DNA of 64,000 nt from Reticulitermes speratus (Eukaryota; Arthropoda; Insecta; Blattodea; Rhinotermitidae). The notes beneath the pieces are model-generated. The model was given only the letters and a program-made list of their open reading frames with translations. It was not told the origin of the DNA and did not search any database. The first letter of the stretch is position 1. Every line of letters begins with the position of its first letter. The DNA lies in contig JAJKFL010000003.1 of NCBI GenBank assembly GCA_021186555.1, positions 27,144,908 to 27,208,907 on the forward strand, in the 5' to 3' direction. A program made the translations under genes and the position numbers. Positions 35,643-46,578 of this stretch are shown here, in pieces.

Positions 35643-37835
35643 CCTTCCCAGGGGACACCGCCTTAACGAAGCACTGTCCGTGCGGGCGGAGAGGGTTTGA
35701 GTGCCCCAAAGAAGCTGGGGGCTAAACCGGCGGTAGCTTAGCTACTGGTAGGGTCTCCCAAGCCGGGCAGGCCTCAGCTGAGGGGCCAGACGAAGTGTGT
35801 TCCACAACGACCTGTCTGAACCAATAACCTTTCCATAACATCCTTCCTATCCACCCAAGTCAAGGTGTGAGGTATCGTGCCGAGGACTGCATGGCACTGG
35901 GGTGGAAAAACAGCAGTGCATTTACGATCCCCTCGGGGAACCGGGCAGCACCCCATTGTATTTATGCCTTCCACCCGTAAGGGGCTCTGCGGGTGGTGAC
36001 TGTTACTTCCCATTACTTGTGGGAATAAAATGGACACAGTAATTAATGGACTTGATCAAGGAGTGGCTGAGGCTGTAGACTTGATACAAGTAAGTTCTGA
36101 GCTGAGTTCTGATGAACCTGATCAAGGAGCAGCTGTGGCTGCAAACTTGATACTGAGGCTGTAGGCTTTGAGCCTTTCGCTGTTTCTTCTGATGAGGACA
36201 GACTGGCTGCAGGTGTCTATACGACTAGACTGCAGTCCAGGCGACTCTCGGGAGTGCAGCGGAAGTGGCTCTTTAAAGTAAGAGAAGGTGGTGGCGAGAA
36301 GTAGTGGGGGTGTGAGAAGACCCCACTCTTACTCGAGTATTCCACCTTCGATGAACCTGTGAGCCTTTTGCTATCTCTGCTGATGAGGACAGACTGGCTG
36401 CAGGTGTCATTATGACTAGACTGCAGACCAGGCGACTCTTGGGAGCGTAGCGGAAGCAGCTCGTTGAAGTAAGAGAAGGCGGTGGGGAAAAGTAGTGGGG
36501 GTGTGAAAAGACCCCACTCTTACTCGAGTATTCCACCTTCGATGAACCTGTGAGCCTTTTGCTATCTCTTCTGATGAGGACAGACTGGCTGCAGGTGTCA
36601 TTATGACCAGACTGCAGACCAGGCGACTCTTGGGAGCGCAGCGGAAGTAGCTCGTTAAAGTAAGAGAAGGCGGTGGCGAGAAGTAGTGGGGGTGTGAAAA
36701 GACCCCACTCTTACTCGAGTATTCCTCCTTCGATGAACCTGATCAAGGAGCGGCTGTGGCTGCAAACTTGATACGGAGGATGTAGGCTCTGAGCCTTTCG
36801 CTGTTTCTTGTGATGAGGACAGACTGGCTGCAGGTGTCTATATGACTAGACTGCAGTCCAGGCGACTCACAGGAGTGCAGCGGAAGAAGCTCTTTAAAGT
36901 AAGAGAAGGTGGTGGCGAGAAGTAGTGGGGGTGTGAAAAGACCCCACTCTTACTCGAGTATTCCACCTTCGATGAACCTGTGAGCCTTTTGCTATCTCTT
37001 CTGATGAGGACAGACTGGCTGCAGGTGTCTTTATGACCAGACTGCAGACCAGGCGACTCTAGGGAGCGCAGCGGAAGCAGCTCATTAAAGTAAGAGAAGG
37101 CGGTGGCGAGAAGTAGTGGGGGTGTGAAAAGACCCCATTCTTACTCGAGTATTCCTCCTTCGATGAACCTGATCAAGGAGCGGCTGTGACTGCAAACTTG
37201 ATATTGGGGCTTTATGCTCTGAGCCTTTCGCTGTCTCTTCTGATGAGGACAGACTGGCTGCAGGTGTCACCAAACTGCAGTCCAGGCGACTGTCGGGAGC
37301 GCAGCAGAAGCAGCTCATTAAAATAAGAGAAGGCGGTGGCGAGAAGTAGTGGGGTGTGAACAGACCCCACTCTTACTCGATTATTCCACCTTCGATGAAC
37401 CTGATCAAGAAACGGCTGTGGCTGCAGACTTGATAATTGAAAGACTAAGGGTTAGCACAATAAGCCTAGGGCTGTGGTGCGTCCGGAGCTAATGCCGACG
37501 GGCCCATAGAGGGGCTGTACGTTCTGAGCCTTGCGCTGTCTCTTCTGATGAGGACAGACTGGCTGCAGGTGTCTGACCAAACTGCAGACCAGGCGACTCT
37601 CGGGAACGCAGCGGAAGCAGCTCATTAAAATAAGAGAAGGCGGTGGCGAGAAGTAGTGGGGGTGTGAACAGACCCCACTCTTACTCGAGTATTCCACCTT
37701 CGATGAACCTGATCAAGGAACGGCTGTGGCTGCAGACTTGATATTGAAAGACTAAGAGTTAGCACAATAAGCCTAAGGCTGCGGTGCATCCGGAGCTAAT
37801 GCCGACGGGCCCATAGACAGAAGAAGAAGAAGAAG
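35643..37835 (+). mobile_element. Non-autonomous retroelement of tandem repeats, 13-bp TSD
   Basis: A 2193-bp insertion flanked by ATGTATGTAAACT at 35630-35642 and 37836-37848. The 5' about 130 bp resembles the LINE 5' UTR at 45479 (CCGGCGGTAGC, GGGTCTCCCAAGCCGG). The 3' end is AGCACAATAAGCC ... ACGGGCCCATAGA plus (GAA)n. Between them are seven tandem units, each starting GATGAGGACAGACTGGCTGC (36191, 36382, 36573, 36812, 37003, 37242, 37547; spacing 191, 191, 239, 191, 239, 305). There is no endonuclease or RT. A 43-codon frame starts at ATG 36029. Units read in one + frame give SDEDRLAAGV and RRLSGxQRK, perhaps remnants of a repeated LINE ORF1 segment. Confidence 0.85.
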
Positions 37836-38867
37836 ATGTATGTAAACTACGAAAGTGGAATACGTAAAATATTGGGGGGGGGGGGGGAAAGAAAGGAAGA
37901 GACCACCTGTAAGAGTTAGGTATAGATGAGAGTGAACCGAAATCATCTGACTTTGGATACGGTCCAGTGGCGGGGCCTTGTGAGCACGATAATTAACATT
38001 CGGGTTCCATACATTGCGTGGAATTTCTTAAAGAACTGAGAAAATATTAGTTTCTAAAAATAATTCTGCTCCATGAAGTTAGTTATGTAGCTAATATCAA
38101 AGGAAAATATTATTAAACGTAATTTTTTAGAAAGAGTATATAAAGTTGTGGCACTGCATTAAACTGCCTCACAATAGGGTCCAGTGATGCTTTACTGAAC
38201 ACAGGACTAAGCCTTCAGCTTCTCCAAAGGAAGCAAATTTATTTGACCAGCTGAGCAACCATGAAATACTCATGCTTCTCTACACTGTAGAAATGCTGAT
38301 ACACCACACTGTAACAATGCTGTGCATACGCTACATAAAATAATAAGCAAGTGAAGTGGGGGAAATTGGCTATCATAAATTCCACAGAGAAGTTAGTAGT
38401 CATTTTAAGGCATTTTCAAAATATTCACCTCAAATGACTGAGGGAAACCTGAAATACATCAGCTGGCTAGTTGCTAGCTTCACACGGCCGAAGCCAAAGT
38501 TTGATCTCACAGCAGTTTATGTGGAATTTGTGATGTAAAAAATGGCTTTGTAGAAGTTTTTTTCTGAGTCCTTCGGTTTTCCTCTGCATGTAACGTTCCA
38601 GCAATGCACCATCTTCATACACATTTCTCTGCCATCAACAATACTATAACCTATAATGCAGATACTGCCAGCATAAGTAAATAAAGTACAAAATCCGCGC
38701 AAAATAAGTGGTTTTCCACCTGACATTCAAATTGTGTACTTACTTAACACAAATCGGACATCTTATCACATATATGACTTGCTCAGTACAAGGCAAGTCC
38801 CTACTCTTAAGAACCACATCATGAAGCCATGTGGGACAGTGCAAGTGTAGCTCTATGCATTCTAAAC

Positions 38868-39315
38868 CTTAGAACTAGATGGGGCAAATGGTTAGATTCA
38901 CGACCCTGCCGCTTTACCCCACCGAGGAAAGAGCCCCAGTACCCACTGAATAGGATGCTTGGTGGGTCTCAGAGCCATCTGAACGTTTTGGAATGGACAA
39001 AAAAATCCGTTGTCCCTGCTGGAGCATCTTCATTTAATACTCTAATTATCTTTAGCCTACTTCCGTTCAGTAAACTTACTGTCCATCACGAAGTCCATCA
39101 AACCCTTTGTCTTGACTTTCAACCCTGACCCTGAATCCGATTTTTATTAAATTTGATCAGACATCAAGATAATAAATATGTTAAAAAACTATAATACACT
39201 GTGCTTCTTCATCAATTATAATTGGCACACAGTGCCAGGGTTAAAGAAAGGGTAGAGCTATACCCCTACTCCCCCTCTGGGCCTTCATGGCCTGTTCTAG
39301 GGAGAACTTTACCTT
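38868..39315. mobile_element. Two SINE-like family C fragments in opposite orientation
   Basis: 38868-38990 is a minus-strand piece (CCACTGAATAGGATGCTTGG). 39235-39315 is a plus-strand 3' end (CCCTCTGGGCCTTCATGGCC, then ACTTTACCTTTAC). Confidence 0.6.
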
Positions 39316-39599
39316 TACATATGTGAAGATCTACAGTATGCATTGTTTATACGCATATCAAATTACAGAATTATTCAGACGTAACTGCCAGATGTCTGTA
39401 GATTCTGCAGCACAAATTGATTTAACGAACTTCTTAAACTTCAATAATGTGTGTATAATTTCTACCTTCTACAGACAAGACATGATGATGAATTCTCCTT
39501 CCTTTCGAAAAATCTTTTATATATATGAAAGAGGAGATGATTTATACTGTATCTATATATACGTTATCTATGTGTGTGTATAATATTATTCATAAATGG

Positions 39600-39645
39600 A
39601 GGTAGCTTCACGAACTTGAGTAAACACACACACACACATATAGAT

Positions 39646-39694
<49 letters not shown>
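39600..39694. repeat. (CA)n/(TA)n microsatellite
   Basis: CACACACACACACA tracts pass into (TA)n directly against the end of the mariner element. Other simple repeats: GT 3400-3422, CT 11855-11876, TA/GT 13186-13219, TA 31988-32012, TA 40623-40660, TA 51206-51236, CT 56044-56061, TAA 58184-58211. Confidence 0.97.
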
Positions 39695-39696
<2 letters not shown>

Positions 39697-40615
39697 AGGG
39701 GTGGTACGAAGGTAATGCCCCTTATTTTATCAGAAACTGTAATTACAATTGTAATTAAATTTACACATAACTTATTATGGATACATCCTTTACAAAGTTG
39801 ACATTATTTCTCCACAAAGTCTCGTTCATTATTAACACACTTTTCCACATTTGCATGAGACGCTGTATGCCGGTCGTGTAAAAGTCTTTGTTGAATCGTC
39901 GGTTCTTCACGCACGCTGTGTTTCTGCTCGGCGTCGTCCACAAAATGGCGTCATCGGAGTGCATCCTTCATGGGGACAAAAAGATGGAAGTCGGAGGGCG
40001 CTAACTCGGAACTGTAGGGAGGACGAGGGAGAATAGTCAACCCCATTGATGCAATTGCCTTTCTCTGCGCAGACCATTGTGCAGTCTGCTGTTGTCATGC
40101 AGGAGGAGGACTTGGTTCATCTTCCTCTTTGGCCAAGCCCTTCGAATTGGTTGTTTTAACTTCTGTAATGTCTGCACATATCGCTCTGAATTGATTGTGG
40201 CGCCTCTCCCCAAGAACTCCAGTAAGAAGGTTCCTTCACTCTCCCAGAAGTCGCTGCTGTGGTTGGCAGATCGCTGTGGGGCCTGTCACCAATGTCATTT
40301 TCACCGCAAATTAAAAATCGGACCCAGCGTCTAACTGAGAAGGCATCCTCACCATACACGCTTCTCAGACGGCTATAAATCTCTATCGGACTGGAGCCTT
40401 CTGCAGTAGCAAATTCAATCACCACTCTGCCTAGTACGCACGTCCACAATATCCGCCATAGCAAAATGTTACTCTGTTGAACGCATGTGACTGACTACAG
40501 AACCGATAATCCTGGTGAAGTTGGACTGAGTCGCTATCAGGTGGGTAAGGCAAGAAAGTCTATCTGGCGTCACATTAAAAAAACAGGAGGCATTATTTTT
40601 GTGCCGACCTTCGTG
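39695..40615 (-). mobile_element. Internally deleted mariner element
   Basis: The ends are imperfect inverted repeats (GGTGGTACGAAGGTAATGCC at 39700; reading inward from about 40610, GGTCGGCACAAAAATAATGC). The minus strand encodes parts of a mariner transposase. At about 0.92 kb it is shorter than the usual 1.3 kb. The insertion lies between two (TA)n microsatellites, which hides the TA duplication. Confidence 0.85.
39770..40464 (-). pseudogene. Mariner transposase, deleted and frameshifted
   Basis: The N-terminal part (40464 down to about 40230) reads LWRILWTCVLGRVVIEFATA and SPIEIYSRLRSVYGEDAFSV, an HTH_48-like domain. After a deletion, other frames carry the C-terminal catalytic region: a LLHDN-type motif near 40095, PPYSS.LAPSDFHLF near 40000, and FYTTGIQRLMQMWKS near 39870. 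The first catalytic Asp region is missing. Confidence 0.82.
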
Positions 40616-40617
40616 TT

Positions 40618-40663
<46 letters not shown>

Positions 40664-40859
40664 AGTAATGCATCAAAATATATCACCTGTCCACCTTGTC
40701 ACGTGTAAGTGCAGTATTTGCTATCATTTATTTCAGAATGGTTTCTCTTCGTGTCTCGTACCTAAGAACATGACATTTAAAATAAAAAAACTACAATTTC
40801 ACCATATGATTTACATGGGTGTGAAAATTGGTCTCTCACGTTAAGGGATGAACATAGAC

Positions 40860-42950
40860 TGAAGGTGTTTTAAGAAGAGGTTGTTGAAGCGAGTGCTTGG
40901 ACTTAAGAGAGAGAAAGTAGCAGGAGGTTGGAAAAAATCGTAGTATAATGAGGCGCTTCATGATTGTACGCTACACTAAATATAACCGAAGTGATTAGAA
41001 ACTTATAAAGTCAGAAAACGTAAAAGAAAGGTATCAGTTTACAGAAGACAGCATAGATGGAAGAATAACGTTAAAACAACATGTGTGAGAGTGGAGGCTC
41101 TATTCAATTGGTACAATTTAGGCTTTTGTGACCACGGTAATGAAAAGTCGGTTTCCATTAAAGACTTTATCAACTCGACTTATGTGCTCCCCTTGGGAAT
41201 GTAGATTAGTCAGAACTGCACGCTACTGCGCTATCAGCTCTTTCTTATTTTTACAGCCTCTTAATTACTTACTGACAGTCAATAGAACATGAACATCCAC
41301 CAATTAACACTAGTCAGCGATAAAACAGCTATAATGAACTAATGATCTTGCTAATTTGTAGGGCACGTTAAAAAGGCAATGTCATCGTATTTATTTTTCA
41401 GTATAATACAGAGCTACTGGCTGAAAAGTTTCACAAGATCCATCTTGCAATCTCGTTTGCGGCGAGATTAAAAACTTTGCACAAATAGTTTTCTATTTAT
41501 TACGTAAAGAACTATGTAAATTAACATTTTATTTAGTTCGTTCACTGCAAGCATTTATTACACTACATGGGCTTTATCCGGTAAGTAGCTTACGGTTTAG
41601 GTTTATGCCTTAAGTTTATTACAAAGAAAAATTCTCTGGGATACTGAATTGATAAAATAATTAAAGTCGGGTTGCTTTTGTCTTACAAAACTAATGCCGT
41701 ACATCTGAGTCCCTGTTGAAAACCTAATACCCGGTTCAGAAATTCTCTGTATTACCCTTTTCACAAAAGCCCGCCACTGACCCTATTATCAGCCAAATGA
41801 GTTAAATTCACACGCTAACAGCCTAATTCTACACAATCAGTTTTAATATTATTCTTCTATCAAACCCTAGGTCTTCAGGTTTTACGATCAAAACTTGTAC
41901 GCATTTCTAAACCCACTAAGCTCTGTCCACCTCACCTTTCAACAACTTCAGATGTTTTATCTATACAGTAATATACCTAACTCAGTATTTCATCATGTCG
42001 CTGAATGGAAGGTACTGGAATTTCGGGACATACGTGCAATAGGGCTATAACGTGATCATGTCCATGAAGGGTATGTTTGTTGTGCAATTACATATTTTTG
42101 ATCAACGTTCACTTAAATACTGTTTTGTTAAAGATAAGAGATTTATAGTCCAGTGAGTCAAATCCTTTCAGAGATCTTTAGATAGTAAATGGAAACAAAT
42201 ACTTTTATGAAAAGTGTATCAAAGAAGTGAACGTTTCAGACATGTTACAAAAAAAACTCTGAAAATCTGAATCGAAAGTGAACGTACTAGTAACTGTGCT
42301 TTTATGGATAATTCAAATTACGGATCATGAGAGATGCATAATGTAATAATACGTCACTATGTTTTCAGATATAAAATCACTGTCTTTTAATTGATATTTC
42401 TCCAAACGAAGAGTAAAATTATTTTATATATTACAGAATTATACGACCACAAAGAGACTGTAAAAAATTCCTGTGCATAATATTAACTTCATAAGTATTA
42501 CCTACCTGTCGGAGGAAATGCAGAAGGAAGAAGACAGAACACAAGCTTCTAGGGCGGTTCGACCCCAAGTAAGTTCATAACAAAGATTAGACCCACAGCA
42601 TGATATTAATAACTACGTATGATATCCACCTCTTTAAATTTTAGGCTCTTATGTAAAGCCTAAAATTTATAATTCTGCCATTGTTCTGCCAACATCTAGC
42701 AAGTCATTCTTGCAGTTACTGGTACACTTGCCAGATGACAAAAATTTCAGAAAAAGATGTGTCGTTATGAAACGGTTAGGACGTAACTACGCTTCGGTTA
42801 ATACTGACGTTTCAACCGTTGTCGATAGAACTTATCTCTAGGCAGCTGCAGTGTTCCTTCTATCACGCTGCCTTTCAAGAACTTCTCAAGTTCATGGCGT
42901 GTACATTCAAAAACACTGTGATTTTACAGTATCCCTGTAGGGCTATAAAG
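40860..42950. other. Intergenic, no feature beyond one hairpin
   Basis: AT-rich with no frame over 60 codons. The only structure noticed is the hairpin at 42636. Confidence 0.55.
42636..42668. repeat. Perfect 12-bp hairpin
   Basis: AAATTTTAGGCT (42636-42647), a 9-base loop, then AGCCTAAAATTT (42657-42668). It could be a transposon end or chance; there is no T-run context to call a terminator. Confidence 0.7.
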
Positions 42951-42952
42951 TA

Positions 42953-43568
42953 CAGAGCATACACAAAAGAATGGTGCGGTTTCAAAAGTGAATAAAAAAT
43001 TTATGTCTCACATTACACGGGCATAACATACACAGTCAGTTGCGGCAACTGTCCAAGTTTCTCAAGCGTTACCAGCAGTTCACTTCTCATGCTTACTGCG
43101 TGGCCGCGGGGCCAGTTTCAAAGATGGCGTTGCAGCAGGAGAAGGCTTTCTGTGTGCTCCGTTTTGAGGTGTCCAGATCTGTGATTACAGTGCAGCGTGA
43201 GTTTCGTGCACGGTTTAAAAAAGACGCACCATACAAGAATAATATAAGCAGGTGGTACCGACAGTTTGTAGAAACTGGATGCTTGTGTAAAGGCAAGAGT
43301 CCTGGTCGACCTCGTGTGTCTGATGAAAACATTGAAAGAGTGCGTGAGGCGTTTCAGCGAAGTCCCCGCAAGTCAGTGGCTGGGATGAGTTTGATTACCG
43401 TGTGGATGTGTGTCGTGTGACCCAGGGTGCACACATTGAAGGATTGTAATTACCAAATGAGAAACTTGATAGTTGCCGCCGCTGACGGTGTATGTTGTGC
43501 CCGTGTAAGATGAGAAATAATTCTTTTATTCACTTTTGAAACCGCACCATTCTTTTGTGTATGCCCTG
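42953..43568 (+). mobile_element. Deleted Tc1/mariner-like transposon with about 100-bp TIRs
   Basis: 616 bp with the outer end CAGRGCATACACAAAAGAAT on both sides in inverted orientation. The TIRs extend about 100 bp inward, to near TCAGTTGCGGCAACT at 43045. TA dinucleotides at 42951-42952 and 43569-43570 are the target duplication. Confidence 0.93.
43124..43420 (+). pseudogene. Transposase N-terminal helix-turn-helix (DUF4817-like), truncated
   Basis: From ATG 43124: MALQQEKAFCVLRFEVSRSV, FRARFKKDAPYKNNISRWYR, FVETGCLCKGKSPGRPRVSD, then ENIERVREAFQRSPRKSV. This matches the DUF4817/HTH start of an insect mariner-related transposase. Homology stops near 43385, and the catalytic DDE part is deleted. 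Confidence 0.85.
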
Positions 43569-43852
43569 TATATGCAACATTAACAGAAACAATAATATGT
43601 ACTTCTGATTAACCCAAGTAAACTGAAAAATAAACAATATACAAGCAAACGCACTTTATCAACAGATTTTAAAATTTCTCTTCATATTTAAGAATTTTGA
43701 ACGTGAAGTAAAATAAGGAAAGTAACAACTGCAAACTGTTGGTAGCTGAAATAGAGTTATGTGGCATGACACTCCATTACTGGACAATATCATTCTAATT
43801 ACGAGTATTATATTCCTACATCTCTGAAGCACAAACTTAATCACATACAAGT

Positions 43853-44138
43853 AAAGTCGCGCCTGTGTACGCCATGAAGATACCTGGGAGAGGGGAAGCA
43901 TAGCTCCACCCACTCTTAACTTCGATACTAGATAGGAGTGGTCAGCTATACACTTCGGCCTTCTTACCCCTGGCTTAATACACACATTAACCCACTGAAC
44001 AGGATGCTGGGTGGTCCACGCAGTTGGTCTGAACACTCTGGAGTACACTTCAGGCTCCTGCTACTGCCGGGAATCGCGCTACAATTGCCTGGTAGTCCAG
44101 CTCTTAGCCTAGTCACTATACTGACTGAACTACCCATG
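43853..44138 (-). mobile_element. SINE-like repeat family C, near full length
   Basis: The minus strand reads AGTTCAGTCAGTATAGTGAC, GATTCCCGGCAGTAGCAGG, CCAGCATCCTGTTCAGTGGG and CTTCATGGCGTACACAGGCG. This is the most complete copy in the window. Confidence 0.82.
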
Positions 44139-44249
44139 TTGTCACTTAATTTAAACAAGACAGGCAGTGTACATATAACGTAACACTAATACATGCGGAC
44201 GGACGGATGGACATAACAAAGCTAATGGCCCAATAATGTAAAAATACGC

Positions 44250-44440
44250 AGTTCCTACCTGAGAGAGAACACAGTCTCTATTGCAAACGCCAAACAGTTG
44301 AACGTGTTTAGCGATATAAATTGTGTCTGTTGCGAGATACACACAAATACATAAATGCTCCATATGGGCAAAATATTGGTTTTGAATATCAAAGCAGGTA
44401 ATTCCTATAGTTGCCACGGCACCATAAAGGCTTAGTAACC
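44250..44440 (-). repeat. Dispersed repeat F, second minus-strand copy
   Basis: CAGTCTCTATTGCAAACGCC, CATATGGGCAAAATATTGG and GTTGCCACGGCACCATAAAG align with the reverse of repeat F. Confidence 0.55.
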
Positions 44441-44959
44441 GCCTGAATGGCAATTAAATACTATGATTTATTAGGTTATGTTGACCGTACAGGAACTTTC
44501 AGGATTACAAGACCGTGTACAAAGGCAACTACCTACAGAAGTTTCGACCAACACACGCCTCCATCCAGAGCGTCGTAAGCCACATGACCACAAAACAAGG
44601 CCTAACGACAGAGAAACCCCCCAATTCAGATAATTGACAATTTTATTGACAGCTGACTGTAAGATGTTGTGAAAGTAAAAGGGCATGATTATTGGCGACA
44701 AACTTGTAAAACATAGGGCGCATTTCCCACCAAATAAGCGGGTTTTGTGTACACTTATCAGCGACCATCTTGGTGTTTTCCGGTTAAACGATTGAAACGC
44801 TCATGTCTTATATCGGACGACTGTGGCATCTTTTACATCATAAGCTATGGGAATAGTTATTCAGGCATTCTTTCCACAAGCTCTAACTATTTCTGTCGTG
44901 TTAGTAGCAATATGTTGATGTGTGTTATTCCATATTCTTCTCCAACACTTTCGTCACGT

Positions 44960-45355
44960 TTCCAGTCCACCATTCTGTATTTCTAACCGCTTTATACGTA
45001 TGGCTGTACTAAGATACGTTATTCCCAGTCCTGGTCTAATGTCTTCATACTACGTTTACTGTGTATCCTCCAATTGTTTTACATTATTGTACTGACACTT
45101 GTTATTCCAACTTCTTTCTAACATTTTCATAATGTTTAAGATCCACCATTCGGTATCCTCCGACCGCTTTGTATTACTGTGCGTACTGGTATCTATTATT
45201 CTCACTTTTCCTATAATATTTTACCATGTTTACGATCCATCATACTTTATCCTCCGACTGTTTGTAATTATTGTTCTGATAAAGTAATTTGCCGCGTTTT
45301 TCTAATATCTCATACAGTTATGATCCGACATTCTGTATCCTGCTACTGCTTCGAG
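44960..45355. repeat. Diverged tandem repeat of about 90 bp, five copies
   Basis: GATCCACCATTCGGTATCCT-like sequence with CCGACCGCTTTGTATTA recurs near 44967, 45050, 45139, 45234 and 45322. Spaced 85-95 bp, identity low. Confidence 0.7.
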
Positions 45356-45863
45356 AAAACGTACATCTGCGTTTCGCATTGGTTTCATCCAATGTGTACA
45401 TAACCTTTCCTTTGTGGTAATATGACATTCATCCCATGGTTCGTCATGTAATAAATGTATCCTTTCTAATAATATGACCCCCTTTGTTGGTAACTCCACC
45501 TTGCCGTGGTAGAGGGGCTTGTGAGTTCCAGTGACCCTGAGAGCTAAGCCGGCGGTAGCATTGCTAACAGAAGGGTCTCCCAAGCCGGACAGATCAAGAG
45601 GGTAGGAACCAGGCGAAGAGAGATGCCTAGGAGATGGGAAATCCAATAAAAACTCCCTGATGCCGGAAGCAGCGACATCAGTAGCGACTTGAAGCACAGA
45701 GCAAATGATGCTCGAGATGGTTCATGATCGTGTAGCAATAGGCGTGACCAGAGTGGTCCGAACGGCTGCTGTACTGCGATGTGGAAAGCAAATGGAAAAA
45801 CTACCACATTATTACATTCCTGGATAGTCTCTTCCAGAAACAGAGACAAATGTCAAATGCGAG

Positions 45864-46547
45864 ATGCTTCCTCTGGAGACAAAACATTCCGGAGGTAAAC
45901 TACTCCCCCATTCGGATCTCCGGGGGGGAGTGTTTCTAGGGGAGACACCACGCGGTAATAAGGTCTACAGACAAAAGCACAAGACGCAGAAGGAACATCA
46001 CAGCTACAAGATAGGCACTTGGAACGTAAGGACCTTGAATCAAGGAGGAAAACTCGAAAATTTGAAGAAAGAGATGCAGAAGAACGCAGTGGCTGTGCTA
46101 GGTGTTAGTGAAGTGCGGTGGAAGGGTCAAGGTGAAATAAGAAGTGGTGATTATATAGTGTATTATTCCGGGGGTCACAGGGCTGAAAGAGGCGTAGCAA
46201 TAGTAGTGCATAAAAGCGTAGTGAAAAGTGTTGTTAAGAAGAGTGTGTATAGTGACAGACTCATTGCTGTTAAGTTGAAGGTAGAACCAGTAAGTATTTT
46301 GATAGTGCAAGTTTACATGCCAACATCGGACTATGAAGATGACGAAGTGGAAGAGTTGTATGATGTAATTGAAGAAATTCTTGAAGAGGATGGAAAGGGC
46401 GCGACAAATACAAATATAATGGAAGATTGGAACAGTGTGGTTGGAAACAAAGCACATCACAACACTGTTGACCATATGGACTGGGAAGGAGGAATCAGAG
46501 AGGTCAAATGCTTATTGACTTCTGTGAAAGAAATGGACTTGTTATAA
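45864..46547 (+). pseudogene. LINE endonuclease domain (broken reading frame)
   Basis: Encodes GTWNVRTLNQGGKLENLKKE, LGVSEVRWKGQGEI, DRLIAVKLKVEPVSILIVQVY and MPTSD, the first half of an APE-type endonuclease. The catalytic GDWN is EDWN here. The frame fails near its end, and the homology continues in the next frame at 46579. Confidence 0.88.
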
Positions 46548-46578
46548 CAAAACATGGTTCAAAAAACCTAAAAGAAAA

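Noticed and set aside
36273-37697. Several 60-87 codon minus-strand frames with repeated SSKSGVFSHPHYFSPPPSL-type peptides
   Set aside because: They are read through the tandem units of the retroelement; repetition comes from the DNA array, not from a repeat protein gene.
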